From Okapia johnstoni (taxonomy: Eukaryota; Chordata; Mammalia; Artiodactyla; Giraffidae), in contig CM044317.1 of assembly GCA_024291935.2 (NCBI GenBank), forward strand, positions 20,978,230 to 21,042,229: a stretch of DNA of 64,000 nucleotides. The letters run 5' to 3'. Under the pieces are notes generated by a model. It saw nothing but the letters and a program-made list of their open reading frames with translations, searched no databases and was not told the origin of the DNA. Made by a program: the position numbers and the translations under genes. Each line of letters opens with the position of its first letter. The stretch's first letter is position 1. Below, piece after piece: positions 48,187 through 59,314 of the stretch.

Positions 48187-49013
48187 CTTGTCCTATACCT
48201 CACCTTTGCATTCTCCTAATGGTGTCTCTCAAAACTAAAGTTTTTAATGTTGGTGAAGCCCAGTTTATCAATTTCCTTTAAAAAAAAATTGTTACTGTAT
48301 CTTGTATCCAGCTTAAAAAATCTTTGTTGACTCTTAGATCAAAGATGTTTGTTTTTTCTAGAAATCTTACAGTTACAGCACTTATGTTAGGTCAATGATT
48401 CATTTTGAAATTTTGTGTACGTATAAGGATCAAAATTCATTTTTGCCATTTTGATATCCAGTTGTCTCAGCATCAATTGTTAATAAGACTATCTTTTCTA
48501 ACTCTGAACTACTTTTGTTAAAAATCAATTGTCCATAGATTGGAGGGAGGTCTATATTTAGATTCTCTTTTCTGTTCAGTTGATATTCTAACACCAAATT
48601 GTCATGATTACTGTAATATTATTGTAAGTCTTGACATCAGATAGGTAAGTCCTCCGATTTTATTCTTTTTTCACAACTGTCCTGGCTTGAATTTGTGTAA
48701 TTTTAACATCAGCTGGTCAATTCCCATTTGGCAAGAAAACTCACAGGGATCTTCATTGGAATTACATTTTGTCCACAGATCAATCTGGGGATAATTGACT
48801 TTGTAACACAATACATGAGTCTTCCAAACCACAAAAATGGTAAATATCTCCATTTATTTTGGTTCTACTTAATTTCTCTAAGCAATGTGTTGCGGTTTTC
48901 ATTTTACAAGTCTTACACATATTTTGTTAAATATATACATAAGTATTTCATGTTTTTTACATGATTGTAATGTCATTTTTCATTTCCTTTTTTTCAACTG
49001 TTTATGCCTAGTA

Positions 49014-49140
49014 TCTGGAGAAGGAAATGGCAACCCACTCCAGTGTTCTTGCCTGGAGAATTCCATGGACGGAGGAGCCTGGTGGGCTGTGGCCCATGGG
49101 GTCGCAAAGAGCTGGACACGACTGAGCAACTAACCCACCC
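49014..49140 (+). mobile_element. Bov-tA SINE, 5'-truncated, in L1
   Basis: It starts within 'tctggagaaggaaatggcaa' and ends 'gagcaactaaccc'. Perfect flanks atgcctagta at 49004-49013 and 49141-49150 are the target-site duplication. Confidence 0.93.
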
Positions 49141-51333
49141 ATGCCTAGTATACAGAAATACAACTCACTTGTGTGTATTGATTTTATATCCTTAAAGCCT
49201 GTTAAATGAACTTGTAATTTCAGTAGCATTTTTTGTAGTTTTGTAAATTTTTCTACATTGACTCCTTCATGATCACGTTGTCAGTAAATAAGGATAGTTT
49301 TACTTCTTCCTCTCCAACCTTTAAATTTATGTGTGTGTATAAAATACGTAATTTTTTTCTTATTATATTGGGTACTATGTCCAGGATAGTGCTGAACAGG
49401 AGTGGTCAGAAAGGACACACTTGCTTCTGTCCTGAACTCAGTGGGAAAGTGTTCAGCTTTTCACCTTTAAGTTGATGTTAGCTGTAGATTTTTCAGAGCT
49501 GTCCTTTATTAAGGAAGTTCCCTTCTATTTCTACCTATCTAAGAGCTTTTTTTCTTTTTTAAACATGTATAGGTATTGTATTTTGCACAGGCTTTTCCTG
49601 TATCTACTGCGATGACCATGCACTTGAAAAAAATATTTTGTTAATATGATGAATTACTTTTACTATTTTCTTCCTTCTACTTAATTTAAGTGTAATTTGT
49701 TCTTCTTTGTCTAACTTTTAAAGAGGAAGTTTAAGGCAACTGACTTAAACCTTTTTCCCCTTGTCTAATGTAAGCATTTAAAGCTATAAACTTCCCTTTA
49801 AGCACTGCTTTAGCTGAATCCCACAAATTTGGTATGTTTTTATTACCATTCAGTTCAAAATATTTTCTAATTTTTCTTGTATTTTCTTCTTAGATCCATG
49901 GGGTATTTAGAAATTATTTGTTAATTTTCAAATATTCAAGAGTTTTCTAGATATACTTTCATCATTAATTTCTAATTTAATTCTACTGTACTCAAATAAC
50001 ATAGTCTGTATGATTTCAATCCTTTCAGATTTATTGAGATCCACTTTGTAGTCCTGCACATGGTCTATCTTGGTTGAATGTTCCATGTGTACTTGATAAC
50101 AATTATATTCTGCTTTCACTGTGTGTCACATTACAGCTACAGATGTCAATTAGATCAAAATGATACAAGCCAAGGAGCAGCTGTCCCTCAGGGAAGGTGT
50201 GGCCTCTCTAGACCCACCTGGCTCACCTCCTCATCTTGTTACCTTCTGGTTCGCTTATTTGTGTCTTTAAAGTGTTTCTTGTGGAAAGCATGTAATTGGA
50301 CCCTGCTTTAGTATTCAGTTTGACAATCTCTGCATTTTACCTTAAGTGTTCAGGTTATTTATATGCAACTATCTATACGGTTAGGTTTAAATCTATCATT
50401 TTGCTATTTACATTTATCCCACCTGGTCTTTATTCCTTTTTTTGTCTTTTCCTGTCTTCTTTAGATTGAATTTTTTTCCACTTTATCTCCAGTCTACATA
50501 ATGTCTTATTAGCTATATGTCAATATTTTTGAATGCTTATTCTAGGGTTTATTAATAGGCATCTTTATGATATAATACTCTACCTTCAGATAGTACTATA
50601 CTTATGTATACTGTAAGAACCTTTCAACAATATATATTCATTTTCCCATTCAACCATATCCTATTATTGCCATACATTTCATTTCCAAATGTTATAATTC
50701 CCATAATATGCTCTGACTCATGCTTTAAGTAGTCAGTTATAACCCTCAGCTAACATTATACTCAATGGAAAATAAGACAAGGATATCTGCTTTGACCAAT
50801 GCTATTTAACATGCTATTGGAAGTTATAGCCAGAAGATTTAACACAGAAAAGACATACAAATTGAAAAGGAATATGTAAACATCTCCTTTCACAAATGAC
50901 ATAAACTAATACATAGGAAAGCCTAAAGATTCCACACCAAAAACCACTTGTTAGAGCTAATAATCAAAATTCAGCAAAGCTGCAGGACAAAAACACACAA
51001 AAATTGGTTGTACTTCTATACACTAACAATCTGAAAAGAAAGTCAAAATTCCATTTACAATAATACCAAAAGAATACTTGGAAATAAATTTAACCAAAGA
51101 AGTAAAAGACTCAAACACTAAAAACTACAAAACATTGCTGAAAGAAATTAAAGAAGACATAAATAAATGGAAAGACATCCCATGTTCATGAATTGGAAAA
51201 TCGATAAAGTAATATGAAAAGGCTGTATATTGTCTCCCTGCTTATTTAACTCATATGCTGAGTATATCATGCAAAATGCCAGGCTGGATGAATCAGAAGC
51301 TGGTATCAAGACTACCAGGACAAATATATATGA

Positions 51334-51540
51334 GGGCTTCCCTCGTGGCTCAGTTGGTAAAGAATCTGCCTGCAATGCAGGAGATCCGGGTTTGATTCCT
51401 GGGTTGGGAAGATCCCCTGGAGAAGGAAATAGCAACCCACTCAGGTATTTTTGCCTGGAGAATTCCATGGACAGAGGAGGCTGGCAGGCTACAGTCCATG
51501 GGGTCACAAGAGTCAGCCACGACTTAGTGACTAAGCCACC
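51334..51540 (+). mobile_element. Bov-tA SINE inserted in BovB
   Basis: It starts GGGCTTCCCTCGTGGCTCAG and ends near 'cttagtgactaagccac'. BovB sequence resumes with 'agatatgcagattacaccac'. Confidence 0.92.
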
Positions 51541-52144
51541 ACCAGATATGCAGATTACACCACTCTAATGCCAGAAACCCAAGAGGAACTAAAGAGCCTC
51601 TTGACGAGAGTGAAAGAGGACAGTGAAAAATCTGACTTCAAATTCAACATTTAAAAAAACTAAGATCATGGCATCTGGTCCCATCACTTCATGGCAAAGA
51701 GAAAGGGAAAAAGTGGAAACAGTGACAGATTTTATTTTCCTAGGCTCAAAACTCACTGTGGACGGTGACTGTAGCCAGGAAATTAAAAGAGACACAAGTT
51801 CCTTGGAAGGTAAACTATGACAAACCTAGACAGTGTATTAAAAAGCAGAGGCATCACTTTGCCGACAAAGGTCCATATTGTCAAAACTATGTTTTTTCCA
51901 GTAGTCATGTACGGATGTGAGAGTTGGACCCAAAGAAGGCTGAGTGCTGAAGAAATATCAAATTGGGGTGCTGGAGAAGACTCTCGAGAGTCCCCTGGAC
52001 AGCATGGAGATTAAACCAGTCAATCCTAAAGGAAATCAACCCTGAATATTCACTGGAAGGACTGATGCTGAAGCTGAAGCTCCAATAATTTGGTCACCTG
52101 ATGCAAAGAGCCAACTCACTGGAAAAGACCCTGATGCTGGGAAA

Positions 52145-52347
52145 GTGAAAGTCACCCAGTTGTGTCGGACTCTTCGTGACCCCATGGACTGTAGCCCACC
52201 AGGCTCCTCTGTCCATGGAATTCTCCAGGCAAGAATACTGGAATGGGTTGCCTTTCCCTTCTCCAGGGGATTTTCCCAACCTAGGGATCAGACCCAGGTC
52301 TCCCACATTGCAGGCGGATTCTTTACCATCTGAGCCACCAGGGAAGC
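52145..52347 (-). mobile_element. Bov-tA SINE inserted in BovB, minus strand
   Basis: Flanks ctgatgctgggaaa (52131-52144) and ctgatactgggaaa (52348-52361) differ by one base and are duplicated BovB sequence. The plus strand runs from reverse-complement tail to head (ccaccagggaagc). Confidence 0.93.
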
Positions 52348-52547
52348 CTGATACTGGGAAACGCTGAAGGCAAAAGGAGAAGGGGCAGCAGAGGATGAGA
52401 TAGTTGGATGGCATCACTGATTCAATGGATATGAATTTGAGTAAACTCTGGGAGATAGTGGAGGATAGAGGAGCCTGGGGTGCTATAGTTCATGGGGTTG
52501 CAAAGAGTTGGACATGACTTAGTGACTGAACAACAACAACAGTTGTT

Positions 52548-52745
52548 AAGATCATGAGTCCCTAACCTCTGAGCTGTGGACCAGTACCTCCTGTGAGATT
52601 CGCAGTAGCTAGATATTAGAGATAAAGTGCACAATAAATGTAATGTGCTTGAATCATCCTGAAACGATCCCCCACACCCAATTTATGGAAAAGTTTTCTT
52701 CCACAAAATCAGTCCCTATGCCAAAAAGGTTGGAGGCTTCCGGTT
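52548..52745. mobile_element. Small hAT-like non-autonomous DNA transposon remnant
   Basis: The ends 'gagtccctaacctctgagct' and, in reverse complement, 'gcctccaacctttttggcat' look like decayed inverted repeats. The interior has 'aagtgcacaataaatgtaat' and 'cttgaatcatcctgaaacga', wording I know from an abundant mammalian MER-type hAT element. I do not assign the family name. Confidence 0.55.
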
Positions 52746-53513
52746 AAGATGACACCACCACTCAAAGTTATGTACAGATTCAAAACTTCAATGGCATTTT
52801 TCGAAACAGCAAAAAACCCCATCTGAAAATTTCATATGGAATCTCAAAGGTTTCCAGATAGCCAAAACAATCTTAAAAGATTCTCCACTTCCTGATTTCA
52901 AAACTTACTACAAAGCTATAGTAATCAAAGCATTGTGGTGCTAGTGTAAGGACAGACATATAGAAAAATGCAATAGAATACAGAGCCCAGAAATAAACTC
53001 TCATATATATGGTCAATCGGCTTCTGATAAGAGCACCAAAACCTTTCAATGGGGAAAGCAAAGTCTTTTCAACAAATAATGATGAGAAAGTTACTTATTC
53101 ACATATAAAACTACATATTCAACTTCAAATGATTTTACTTTACACCACACTCAAAAATTACCTGGATGAAAGACCTAAATATAAGAGCTAAAACTATAAA
53201 AACTGTTAGAATAAAAAACACCAGGGGAAGACTTCAATACATTCAGGTTTGCAATAGTTTTTAGGATTTGACATGAAAAGCTAGGCAAAGAAAGAAAAAA
53301 TAGGTAAACTGGACTTCATCAAATTACTTTTGTGCATCAAAAGATACCATCAACACAGTGAAAAGACAGTCCACAGAATGAGAGAAAATATCCAAAAATT
53401 CTATATCTGATAAGAGATTCATATTAACATCAATCTAATCACACCTCTAGTACCAATCTCCAATTTACAAAAAGATAGGAGGTGGAGGAACAAGTTAAAT
53501 GTTAATATGGCTT

Positions 53514-53707
53514 AAGTGAAAGTCGCTCAGTCATGTTCAACTCTTTGTGACCCCATGGACTGTACAGTTCATGGAATTCTTCAGGCCAGAATACTGGAAT
53601 GGGTAGCCATTCCTTTCTCCAGGAGATCTTCCTAACCCAGGGATCAAACCCAGGTCTCCTGCAATGCAGGCGGATTCTTTACCAGCTGAGGTATCAGAGC
53701 AGCCCAG
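53514..53707 (-). mobile_element. Bov-tA SINE, minus strand
   Basis: The plus strand runs from 'aagtgaaagtcgctcagtca' to 'gaggtatcagagcagccc' and includes 'gactgtacagttcatggaat', a Bov-tA2-like variant. Confidence 0.9.
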
Positions 53708-53739
53708 AAGCAGACAAATCCAGTACATGAAATGTTCTA

Positions 53740-54215
53740 TAAAATAACTGGGCTGGAAGGGGTGTTGTGCAGGATTAAAAGAGACTGAAGAGACAACAAA
53801 AGACAATGCACAAATCTTGACTGAATCCTGGATTGTGGTTGAGTGGTGAGGAGAGAGCTTCAAAGGACATTCTTAACATAACTGGGAAAATATGATATAG
53901 CAATATTTAGTGCAATAATAGTATTGTAGTTACATAGGAAATGTACTTACAAAATTCATGCTTAAATAGTCATAAAGTGTTACGATGTTTGAAACTTACT
54001 TTTAAATCTTTCTGCCCCCTCACAGAAAGAGAGAGAAAGAAACAGAAAATATGGCAATGTCAAAATTGCCAAATTTAAGTGGAAGATTTGAAAATGCTCA
54101 AAATAGAAAGTTTAGTGTAAAAAAGCTGTGGGCCACTAAACTGTACAACTTAAAATAGTGATTTTTATATTATGGAATTTGATCTCAAAGAAATAAAAGA
54201 GCTGTGGGTATTTGA
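53740..54215 (+). mobile_element. Probable old L1 3' UTR
   Basis: It carries 'ctgaagagacaacaaaagac', 'tcttgactgaatcctggatt' and an end-like 'gatctcaaagaaataaaaga' in an order I associate with older L1 3' ends. The assignment is weak. Confidence 0.4.
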
Positions 54216-54560
54216 TGCTATGGAGTTATTACAGAACTGCTTACACTGCTCTGCCCAGCCCCGTCATCATCAACCTGGGCATGAACAGCACCTCCAGCAG
54301 TTCCGTAATGCCATGACGTTGGGTACAGTGGTGACCTCATGTTAAAGCTAGAAGCAAACACAGAATCTTTATATAGAACTGAAAAAAATAGGATAAGATA
54401 ATTTTTATGGTAAAATTACTTTTATATAATTTAACTGCTAATGTTTAAAATTTAAGAGTATAGAGGAGGAAGCAAGGCATAATGACTAGGCCAAAAAAAC
54501 AGCCATAGCCTCAACTGGTTAAGAGCAAAATGTTGAAAGCAAACCAAACTGTCCACACAC

Positions 54561-54699
54561 CTGGGTTGATGGTCGGAGGGGGTGGAGGTGGGAGAGGCCG
54601 GCCTTCTTTAATCGCTAGTGTACACTGCTTTGCTGACTGAATTGCATTAATGAAGTCTTCATGATGTTGTCTCCAGTTAGATTTTCTCACGGGTTGTGG
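54561..54699 (-). CDS. ZC2HC1B: ZC2HC1B coding exon: linker between the two C2HC fingers
   Basis: After the acceptor 'ttttttttttatag', the exon encodes 46 residues: PQPVRKSNWRQHHEDFINAI, then QSAKQCTLAIKEGRPL, a run of six prolines, TINP, and the first base of the Asp codon completed at 40685. The donor is gtgtgt at 54560. The NWR-x-HEDFI-x-AI segment and the proline run just before DYIQC are family hallmarks shared with ZC2HC1A. The frame has no in-frame ATG and is shorter than the usual ORF cut-off, so simple ORF finding misses it. Confidence 0.95.
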
Positions 54700-55240
54700 C
54701 TATAAAAAAAAAAATTAAACCAACATACACTAATCTAGGCTATATATCTCAGTGTTATAATATTTTTTTAAAGCTGGGATTTGAATTTACAAGAAACAGA
54801 ACTGTGAAATTTGGAGAAAAAATAGAAATTTGCTTTCCAAAAGCAGTAAAAGTGGTTTGGAAAACACAGTAATAAAATTTTCAAGTCATAGTAGTGAGGG
54901 AAAATACAAAACAACAATCACAAAAAACAAAGAAATTACCAAACTTTAAAGGAAGATTTAAATGTAACCTTACAAGTGATTGTCTTCCAAGTTAATTGCT
55001 GGATTTAATGCTACTCTAATGAAAATATAAACGAGATTTGTTTTCTGCCACATCTGGAAAGTATCTGAAATACATTTGGAAATCTAAGTGAGCATGATTA
55101 AAAAGAAAACAGTAAAGGTGGATTATACTTACATGACATTACACTGCCCTATCAAGCAAAAATGAAAGCAGAGAGCCAGAAAGAGGCTTTCATGTACTGA
55201 AGGACATAATCAAGAACAGCAAGGAAGATATCGATAGTAC

Positions 55241-55360
55241 CTTGGACTGAGGCGCCTTCCCCAGAGTGGGAATGTCAGTGCCCTGCAGTCTTTGTTTTAA
55301 GGAATTGAAAGGTTTACGTTTTTTGTTGAAGAGTTTTCTACAAATTGGTCCATGTCTTTC
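55241..55360 (-). CDS. ZC2HC1B: ZC2HC1B coding exon: end of first C2HC finger and basic linker
   Basis: After the acceptor 'ccttcttttctag', exactly 40 codons read ERHGPICRKLFNKKRKPF, then NSLKQRLQGTDIP, then TLGKAPQSK. The His and last Cys of finger 1 are in ERHGPIC. The KKRKPF stretch is a plausible nuclear-localisation-like basic patch. The donor is gtacta at 55240, which is GT but not a strong consensus. The exon begins and ends on codon boundaries, so skipping it would keep the frame but would destroy finger 1. Confidence 0.95.
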
Positions 55361-57747
55361 CTAGAAAAGAAGGAGTGGGGATTAAAATTTTTAACATGTA
55401 CAATCACAGAGTTCGTAATGGCTCAGTGTACTCAAGCAGCCCCCACTGCAGTGACTGGGTTGCACCTTCAGAGCCAAGTTCATTCTCTAACTCTCAAATC
55501 ACAGCAGAGCAAATCCATCTGGCTCTCTTCACCCATGTTACACATAACTAGATACTGTGTTTAGGCAAGGTCAAAAAAAGGCCTCTACAGCTAAAGAAAC
55601 TGACTTAAAATTCAGTCTTACATATTTAACTTTACTACTTGGGCTCAGTGAATAGTTTCAAGCATTAAACAATGTTGAAAAGACTCAGTTTCTAGTTTAA
55701 ATTGAAATAAATTATTTCTGATATTCGGCTAGGTACTCACTGAAGCCAAGGAAATTTTCTTTACTTCTTCTATTGTTTTCTGCCTTCACTGTTTCTAAAT
55801 TCCAAAAGCAAGTCATCCAGGAATTGAGTCCCAACAACCTTGTTTTTCCATCCTTTTGAAGTAACTCTCTGCATACAAAAGTATGCAAAGCAAGGGGAAA
55901 CTTAGCTTCTTATACAAGTGGAACATTTTCAGAAAAACTCTTACCCCTCAACATTTCAAAACTGAGTTTAACTGGGTTGCTTTTCTACATACAGCAAATC
56001 AAACCACTTAACTCCTGAAAAAAATGAGTGGAGAGGTTTCAAAGAAATATTTGAGAACATCTGCAAGAAACAACTGGGACAACCATACGACAAATGCAAA
56101 ATACATCAATTCCATTTAAGTTATGAAGACATTTTCCCTTAGTGTGTCCAAACATTTTTCATGAAGTCATTTATTTTAGAGCAAATCTAAGCTTATAATA
56201 TTAAACTTTAAAATATTACAATACTTACAAGACCATTGGCAGAGAAAACGACTCCAGCCAGTAGACCTGTAAAAAACTCAGCATTTCTGGTATAAAAACC
56301 AGGGAACCAGCATATAGAGCTTTGCCTGTGTTGTTTGTAGTTGTGAATTTAGTCACTAAGTCATGTCTGACTCTTTTGCAACCCCATGGACAGTAGTCCG
56401 CCAGGCTCCTCTGTCCATGGGATTTCCCAGGCAAGAATACTGCCTGTGTACCACCTTTATAAAGTTACTGCACCACTAAAGGATTATGCCAATCTTTGCC
56501 TTCCACTCCAAGGCCTCTTCATTCATGGTCATGTAACTCATAACAGCTATCACTTACAGTTACTTTGTCCAGACCCCAAAAATACAGGATCCATGAAAAT
56601 CACTGTACCTGGCGATGAACAAGCCATACCATTTTAAAACTGAAGGGGAGAAGGGGAGAGACTGAAAGAGCAAATCACTTGATCAAATGCTCTTTGTAGC
56701 CTAGAAATAGGTCAATGAAGTAAAACTCAAGAGGACTCAAGAATACTTAGCATTTAGTGGTCTCTCTTCAAAGGTACCTCCCTAGGTCTCAAATCCAGTC
56801 CCATGGGGTGCAGTCTTGGGTTAGCAAAGGCAGCTCCCTGGGGGATTACTGGGCTGTGAGTTCCCCTTCTAGATCTAGGAAACTCTAGCTGCAGTTAACT
56901 AGAACAGATAATCTATTTTTAAATTCCCCAGAGAAATAAAACCTACAACCTCATTTGGTAGTCTTTTGCCCCAAATGTAGTCAGGATTATTGTCCAAATT
57001 CTTTAAGTCTGAAAACAAGTCTCTTTGATCTAAATGTCCCAGCTAATAGTTCATTATCTACTTAGATTTTTTTAAAAAAATCATTTTTCTCGGGAACTCC
57101 TTCATAATATGGGAAGTTTGTTTCCCTAATTTTGAAATAAATCAAGCCTTTATTCAACTTTATGGGCATTAATCAGGGGACTTGACATGCAGTTAGCGTA
57201 AATCTAATTAACAATTAGGTCCTGGAACAGGACTAACACCCATTTTGTTCAAATTACATAAAACCCCTGAAACTGGAGAGTTCTGTCTTTATACGTGGCA
57301 AAACAGGAAACAGAGGGAGGTTAAAGGACTTGTCAGAATTAGTGACAAATTTGAGGCTAAAAGCCAAGTTTCCAGATGCTCCAAATTCAATGTTCATTCC
57401 TCTTGACTAGCTAATTTCCCTGGTGCTTTGGCCTTAAAATTTGAATTTTTGATGCTTATAGAATAGGCGAAAGAGCCAAAACCTCTCAAGAGACAATCAG
57501 CTGTGCCAAGACACGTTTATCTGGCTTCCGTTCAGTAAGAGGACCAGATTTAAAAAGATCCCTTTTGAAGGGGGCAGCATCAACCTATCTAAGTGTTCTC
57601 GGGGCCTGCCAGCCATAGGTTATGTACTTTTTTCTCCTTGCTTTCCCTCCACATCTGTCTTTAATCTTTGCCACTGTGGCCTCCTCACTAACTTGACAGT
57701 TCATTTAACTCCAATGAAACACATCTACAAAATGTCTTTATGTTTAC
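55361..57747 (-). other. ZC2HC1B: ZC2HC1B intron
   Basis: The intron is GT-AG (gtaaac at 57747 to cttttctag at 55361). It contains one minus-strand Bov-tA fragment (56332-56441). The remaining sequence is unassigned and no other gene is seen. Confidence 0.75.
56332..56441 (-). mobile_element. Bov-tA SINE tail half, minus strand
   Basis: The plus strand reads 'tagtcactaagtcatgtctg' to 'ggcaagaatactg'. The flanks gcctgtgt at 56324-56331 and 56442-56449 are a short target-site duplication. Confidence 0.88.
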
Positions 57748-57809
57748 CAGAACATCTGCTGCAAAGCGTCTTCCACAGACTTCACAGGGAAATAATTCCT
57801 GATTGCCAT
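57748..57809 (-). CDS. ZC2HC1B: ZC2HC1B coding exon: first half of first C2HC finger
   Basis: After the acceptor 'atcctatacag', the exon provides the last two bases (AT) of a split codon, probably Asp, and 20 codons reading GNQELFPCEVCGRRFAADVL. This gives the first two Cys of finger 1 (C-x2-C-x11-H-x3-C with the next exon). The donor is gtaaac at 57747. With the five downstream exons the visible coding sequence is 638 bases. About ten N-terminal residues, including the Met, must lie in an upstream exon that I could not find between here and base 64000. An in-frame-looking ATG at the very start of this exon is in the wrong frame. Confidence 0.93.
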
Positions 57810-58102
57810 CTGTATAGGATCCAAGAGCACATTATGTTAGTTTCGTGGAATTGCCTGCCCAAGAAGAAATGACTAAGTGAAGGAGACCTCAATAGCCTGA
57901 TATCCTCACTCTCCCATCATCCAATGAATTCCTTCTCCTAGGAAGATCCTTTGTAAAACTCACCCATGTTTTCCTAACATAGACTTCTCACTTCACTAAA
58001 CAGAGAAATTCCATATGCTTCAGGCAACCAGAGTACAATTATTTAATATATCCTTAAACTAATGTCTAAAGAAAGCTATTAGGCACTAAGTACAAAGCTG
58101 AT

Positions 58103-58307
58103 TTGTTGTTGTTTAGTTCTAGGTCGTGTCCAACTCTTTTGTGACCCCATGAACTGTAGCCCGCCAGGCTCCTCTGTCCATAGGATTTCCCAGGCAAGAA
58201 TACTGGAGTGGGTTGCCATTTCTTTCTTAAGGGGATCTTCCCAATCTAGGGATTGAACCTACACCTCCTGCTTGGCAAGCAGATTCTTTACCACTGAGCC
58301 ACCAAAG
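58103..58307 (-). mobile_element. Bov-tA SINE, left arm of an inverted pair
   Basis: The plus strand runs from the reverse-complement tail (ttgttgttgtttagttctag) to the head (gagccaccaa). The left flank acaaagctgat (58092-58102) is repeated exactly only after the next SINE, at 58489-58499. Confidence 0.92.
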
Positions 58308-58488
58308 AATTCACCTGCCAATGCAGGAGAAGTGGGCTCGATCCCTGGGTTGGGAAGATCCCCTGGAGAAGGAAATGGCAAACTGCTCCAGTATTCTTGC
58401 CTGGGAAATCCCATGGACAGAGGAGCCTGGCTGGCTACAGACCACAGGGTCAAAAAGAATCGGACATGACTCAGTGACTAAACAACAA
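58308..58488 (+). mobile_element. Bov-tA SINE, right arm of an inverted pair
   Basis: It starts abruptly at 'agaattcacctgccaatgca', lacking the first ~25 bases of the head, and ends with 'ctaaacaacaaac'. With the left arm it makes a near-perfect palindrome centred near 58307. The pair shares one perfect 11-base target-site duplication. Confidence 0.92.
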
Positions 58489-58563
58489 ACAAAGCTGATA
58501 CTCTAGTATAAAGTCACAAATAATCCAATGGTAACATCTTTAAGATTACTACTAGAATGTAAG

Positions 58564-59226
58564 ATCAGTTCAGTTCAGTCACTCAGTCATGTCCGACTCT
58601 GCGACCCCATGAACCACAGCACGCCAGGCCTCCCTGTCCATCACCAACTCCTCGAGTCCACCCAAACCTGTGTCCATCGAGTTGGTGATGCCATCTAACC
58701 ATATCATCCTCTGTCGTTCCCTTCTTCTCCTGCCCTCAATCTTTCCCAGCATTAGAGTCTTTCAAATGAGTCAGCTCTTTGCATCAGGTGGCCAAAGTAT
58801 TGGAGTTTTGGCTTCAACATCAGTCCTTCCAATGAACACCCAGGACTGATCGCTTTTAGGATGGACTGGTTGGATCTCCTTGCAGTCCAAGGGACTCTCA
58901 AGAGTCTTCTCCAACACCACAGTTCAAAAGCATCAATTCTTCGGTGCTCAACTTTCTTTAGAGTCCAGCTCTCACATCCATACATGACCACTGGAAAAAC
59001 AATAGCCTTGACTAGACGGACCTTTGTTGGCAAAGTAATGTCTCTGCTTTTTAATGTGCTGTCTAGGTTGGTCATAACTTTCCTTCCAAGGGGTATGTGT
59101 CTTTTAATTTCATTGCTGCAATCACCATCTGCAGTGATTTTGGAGCCCAGAAAAATAAAGTCAGCCACTGTTTCCACTGTTTCCCCATCTATCTGCCATG
59201 AAGTGATGGGACCAGATGCCATGATC
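58564..59226 (-). mobile_element. BovB (RTE) LINE, 5'-truncated, minus strand
   Basis: The plus strand begins with the reverse-complement 3' end (agttcagttcagtcactcag). The minus-strand frame 59222-58752 is open for 156 codons and encodes ORF2 C-terminal sequence (MASGPITSWQIDGETVETVA, VMYGCESWTLKK, RRIDAFELWCWRRLL). It is one of the better-preserved BovB copies here but is only a C-terminal fragment. Confidence 0.92.
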
Positions 59227-59314
59227 GATCATGTGTGTGCTAAATGAAGGTATGTCAATTTATCATGGACTGTATGAATTTAGTCACTGAATTTAAGGTA
59301 AACTTTCCTGAGAA

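Larger units (their letters stand above)
47229..50740 (-). mobile_element. L1 LINE, long antisense copy, interrupted by two SINEs
   Basis: The plus strand carries reverse-complement L1 3' UTR and ORF2 phrases over ~3.3 kb, for example 'gctaggaatggaattgctgt', 'catgtgcttattgaccatct', 'caagtcttacacatattttg' and 'agcactgctttagctgaatc'. All frames are broken. SINEs with clean target-site duplications interrupt it at 48077-48186 and 49014-49140. It ends abruptly near 50740 where L1 sequence in the opposite orientation starts. Confidence 0.8.
51206..52541 (+). mobile_element. BovB (RTE) LINE, plus strand, inserted in L1 and itself split by two SINEs
   Basis: Sense BovB ORF2 starts at 'aaaaggctgtatattgtctc' (the reverse-transcriptase region, SPCLFNSYAEYIM) and continues after the first SINE with IMASGPITSW and VMYGCESWT. 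It ends with the 3' terminus near 'ttgttaagatc'. Stops and frameshifts occur. SINEs sit at 51334-51540 (plus) and 52145-52347 (minus). Confidence 0.9.
50745..53475 (+). mobile_element. L1 LINE ORF2 fragment, sense, split by BovB and a DNA transposon
   Basis: Sense-strand ORF2 sequence runs from 'ctcagctaacattatactca' to about 51205 ('tgttcatgaattggaaaa'). It resumes near 52745 with 'atgtacagattcaaaacttc' and 'ccagatagccaaaacaatct', which follow in L1 order. Frames are broken by many stops. The 1.5 kb between the halves is BovB plus a small hAT-like element. Confidence 0.78.

Noticed and set aside
57805..57809. ATG at the first base of the 57748-57809 exon as the ZC2HC1B start
   Set aside because: It follows directly after an acceptor AG and is out of frame with GNQELFPCEVC, so the true start must be in an upstream exon.
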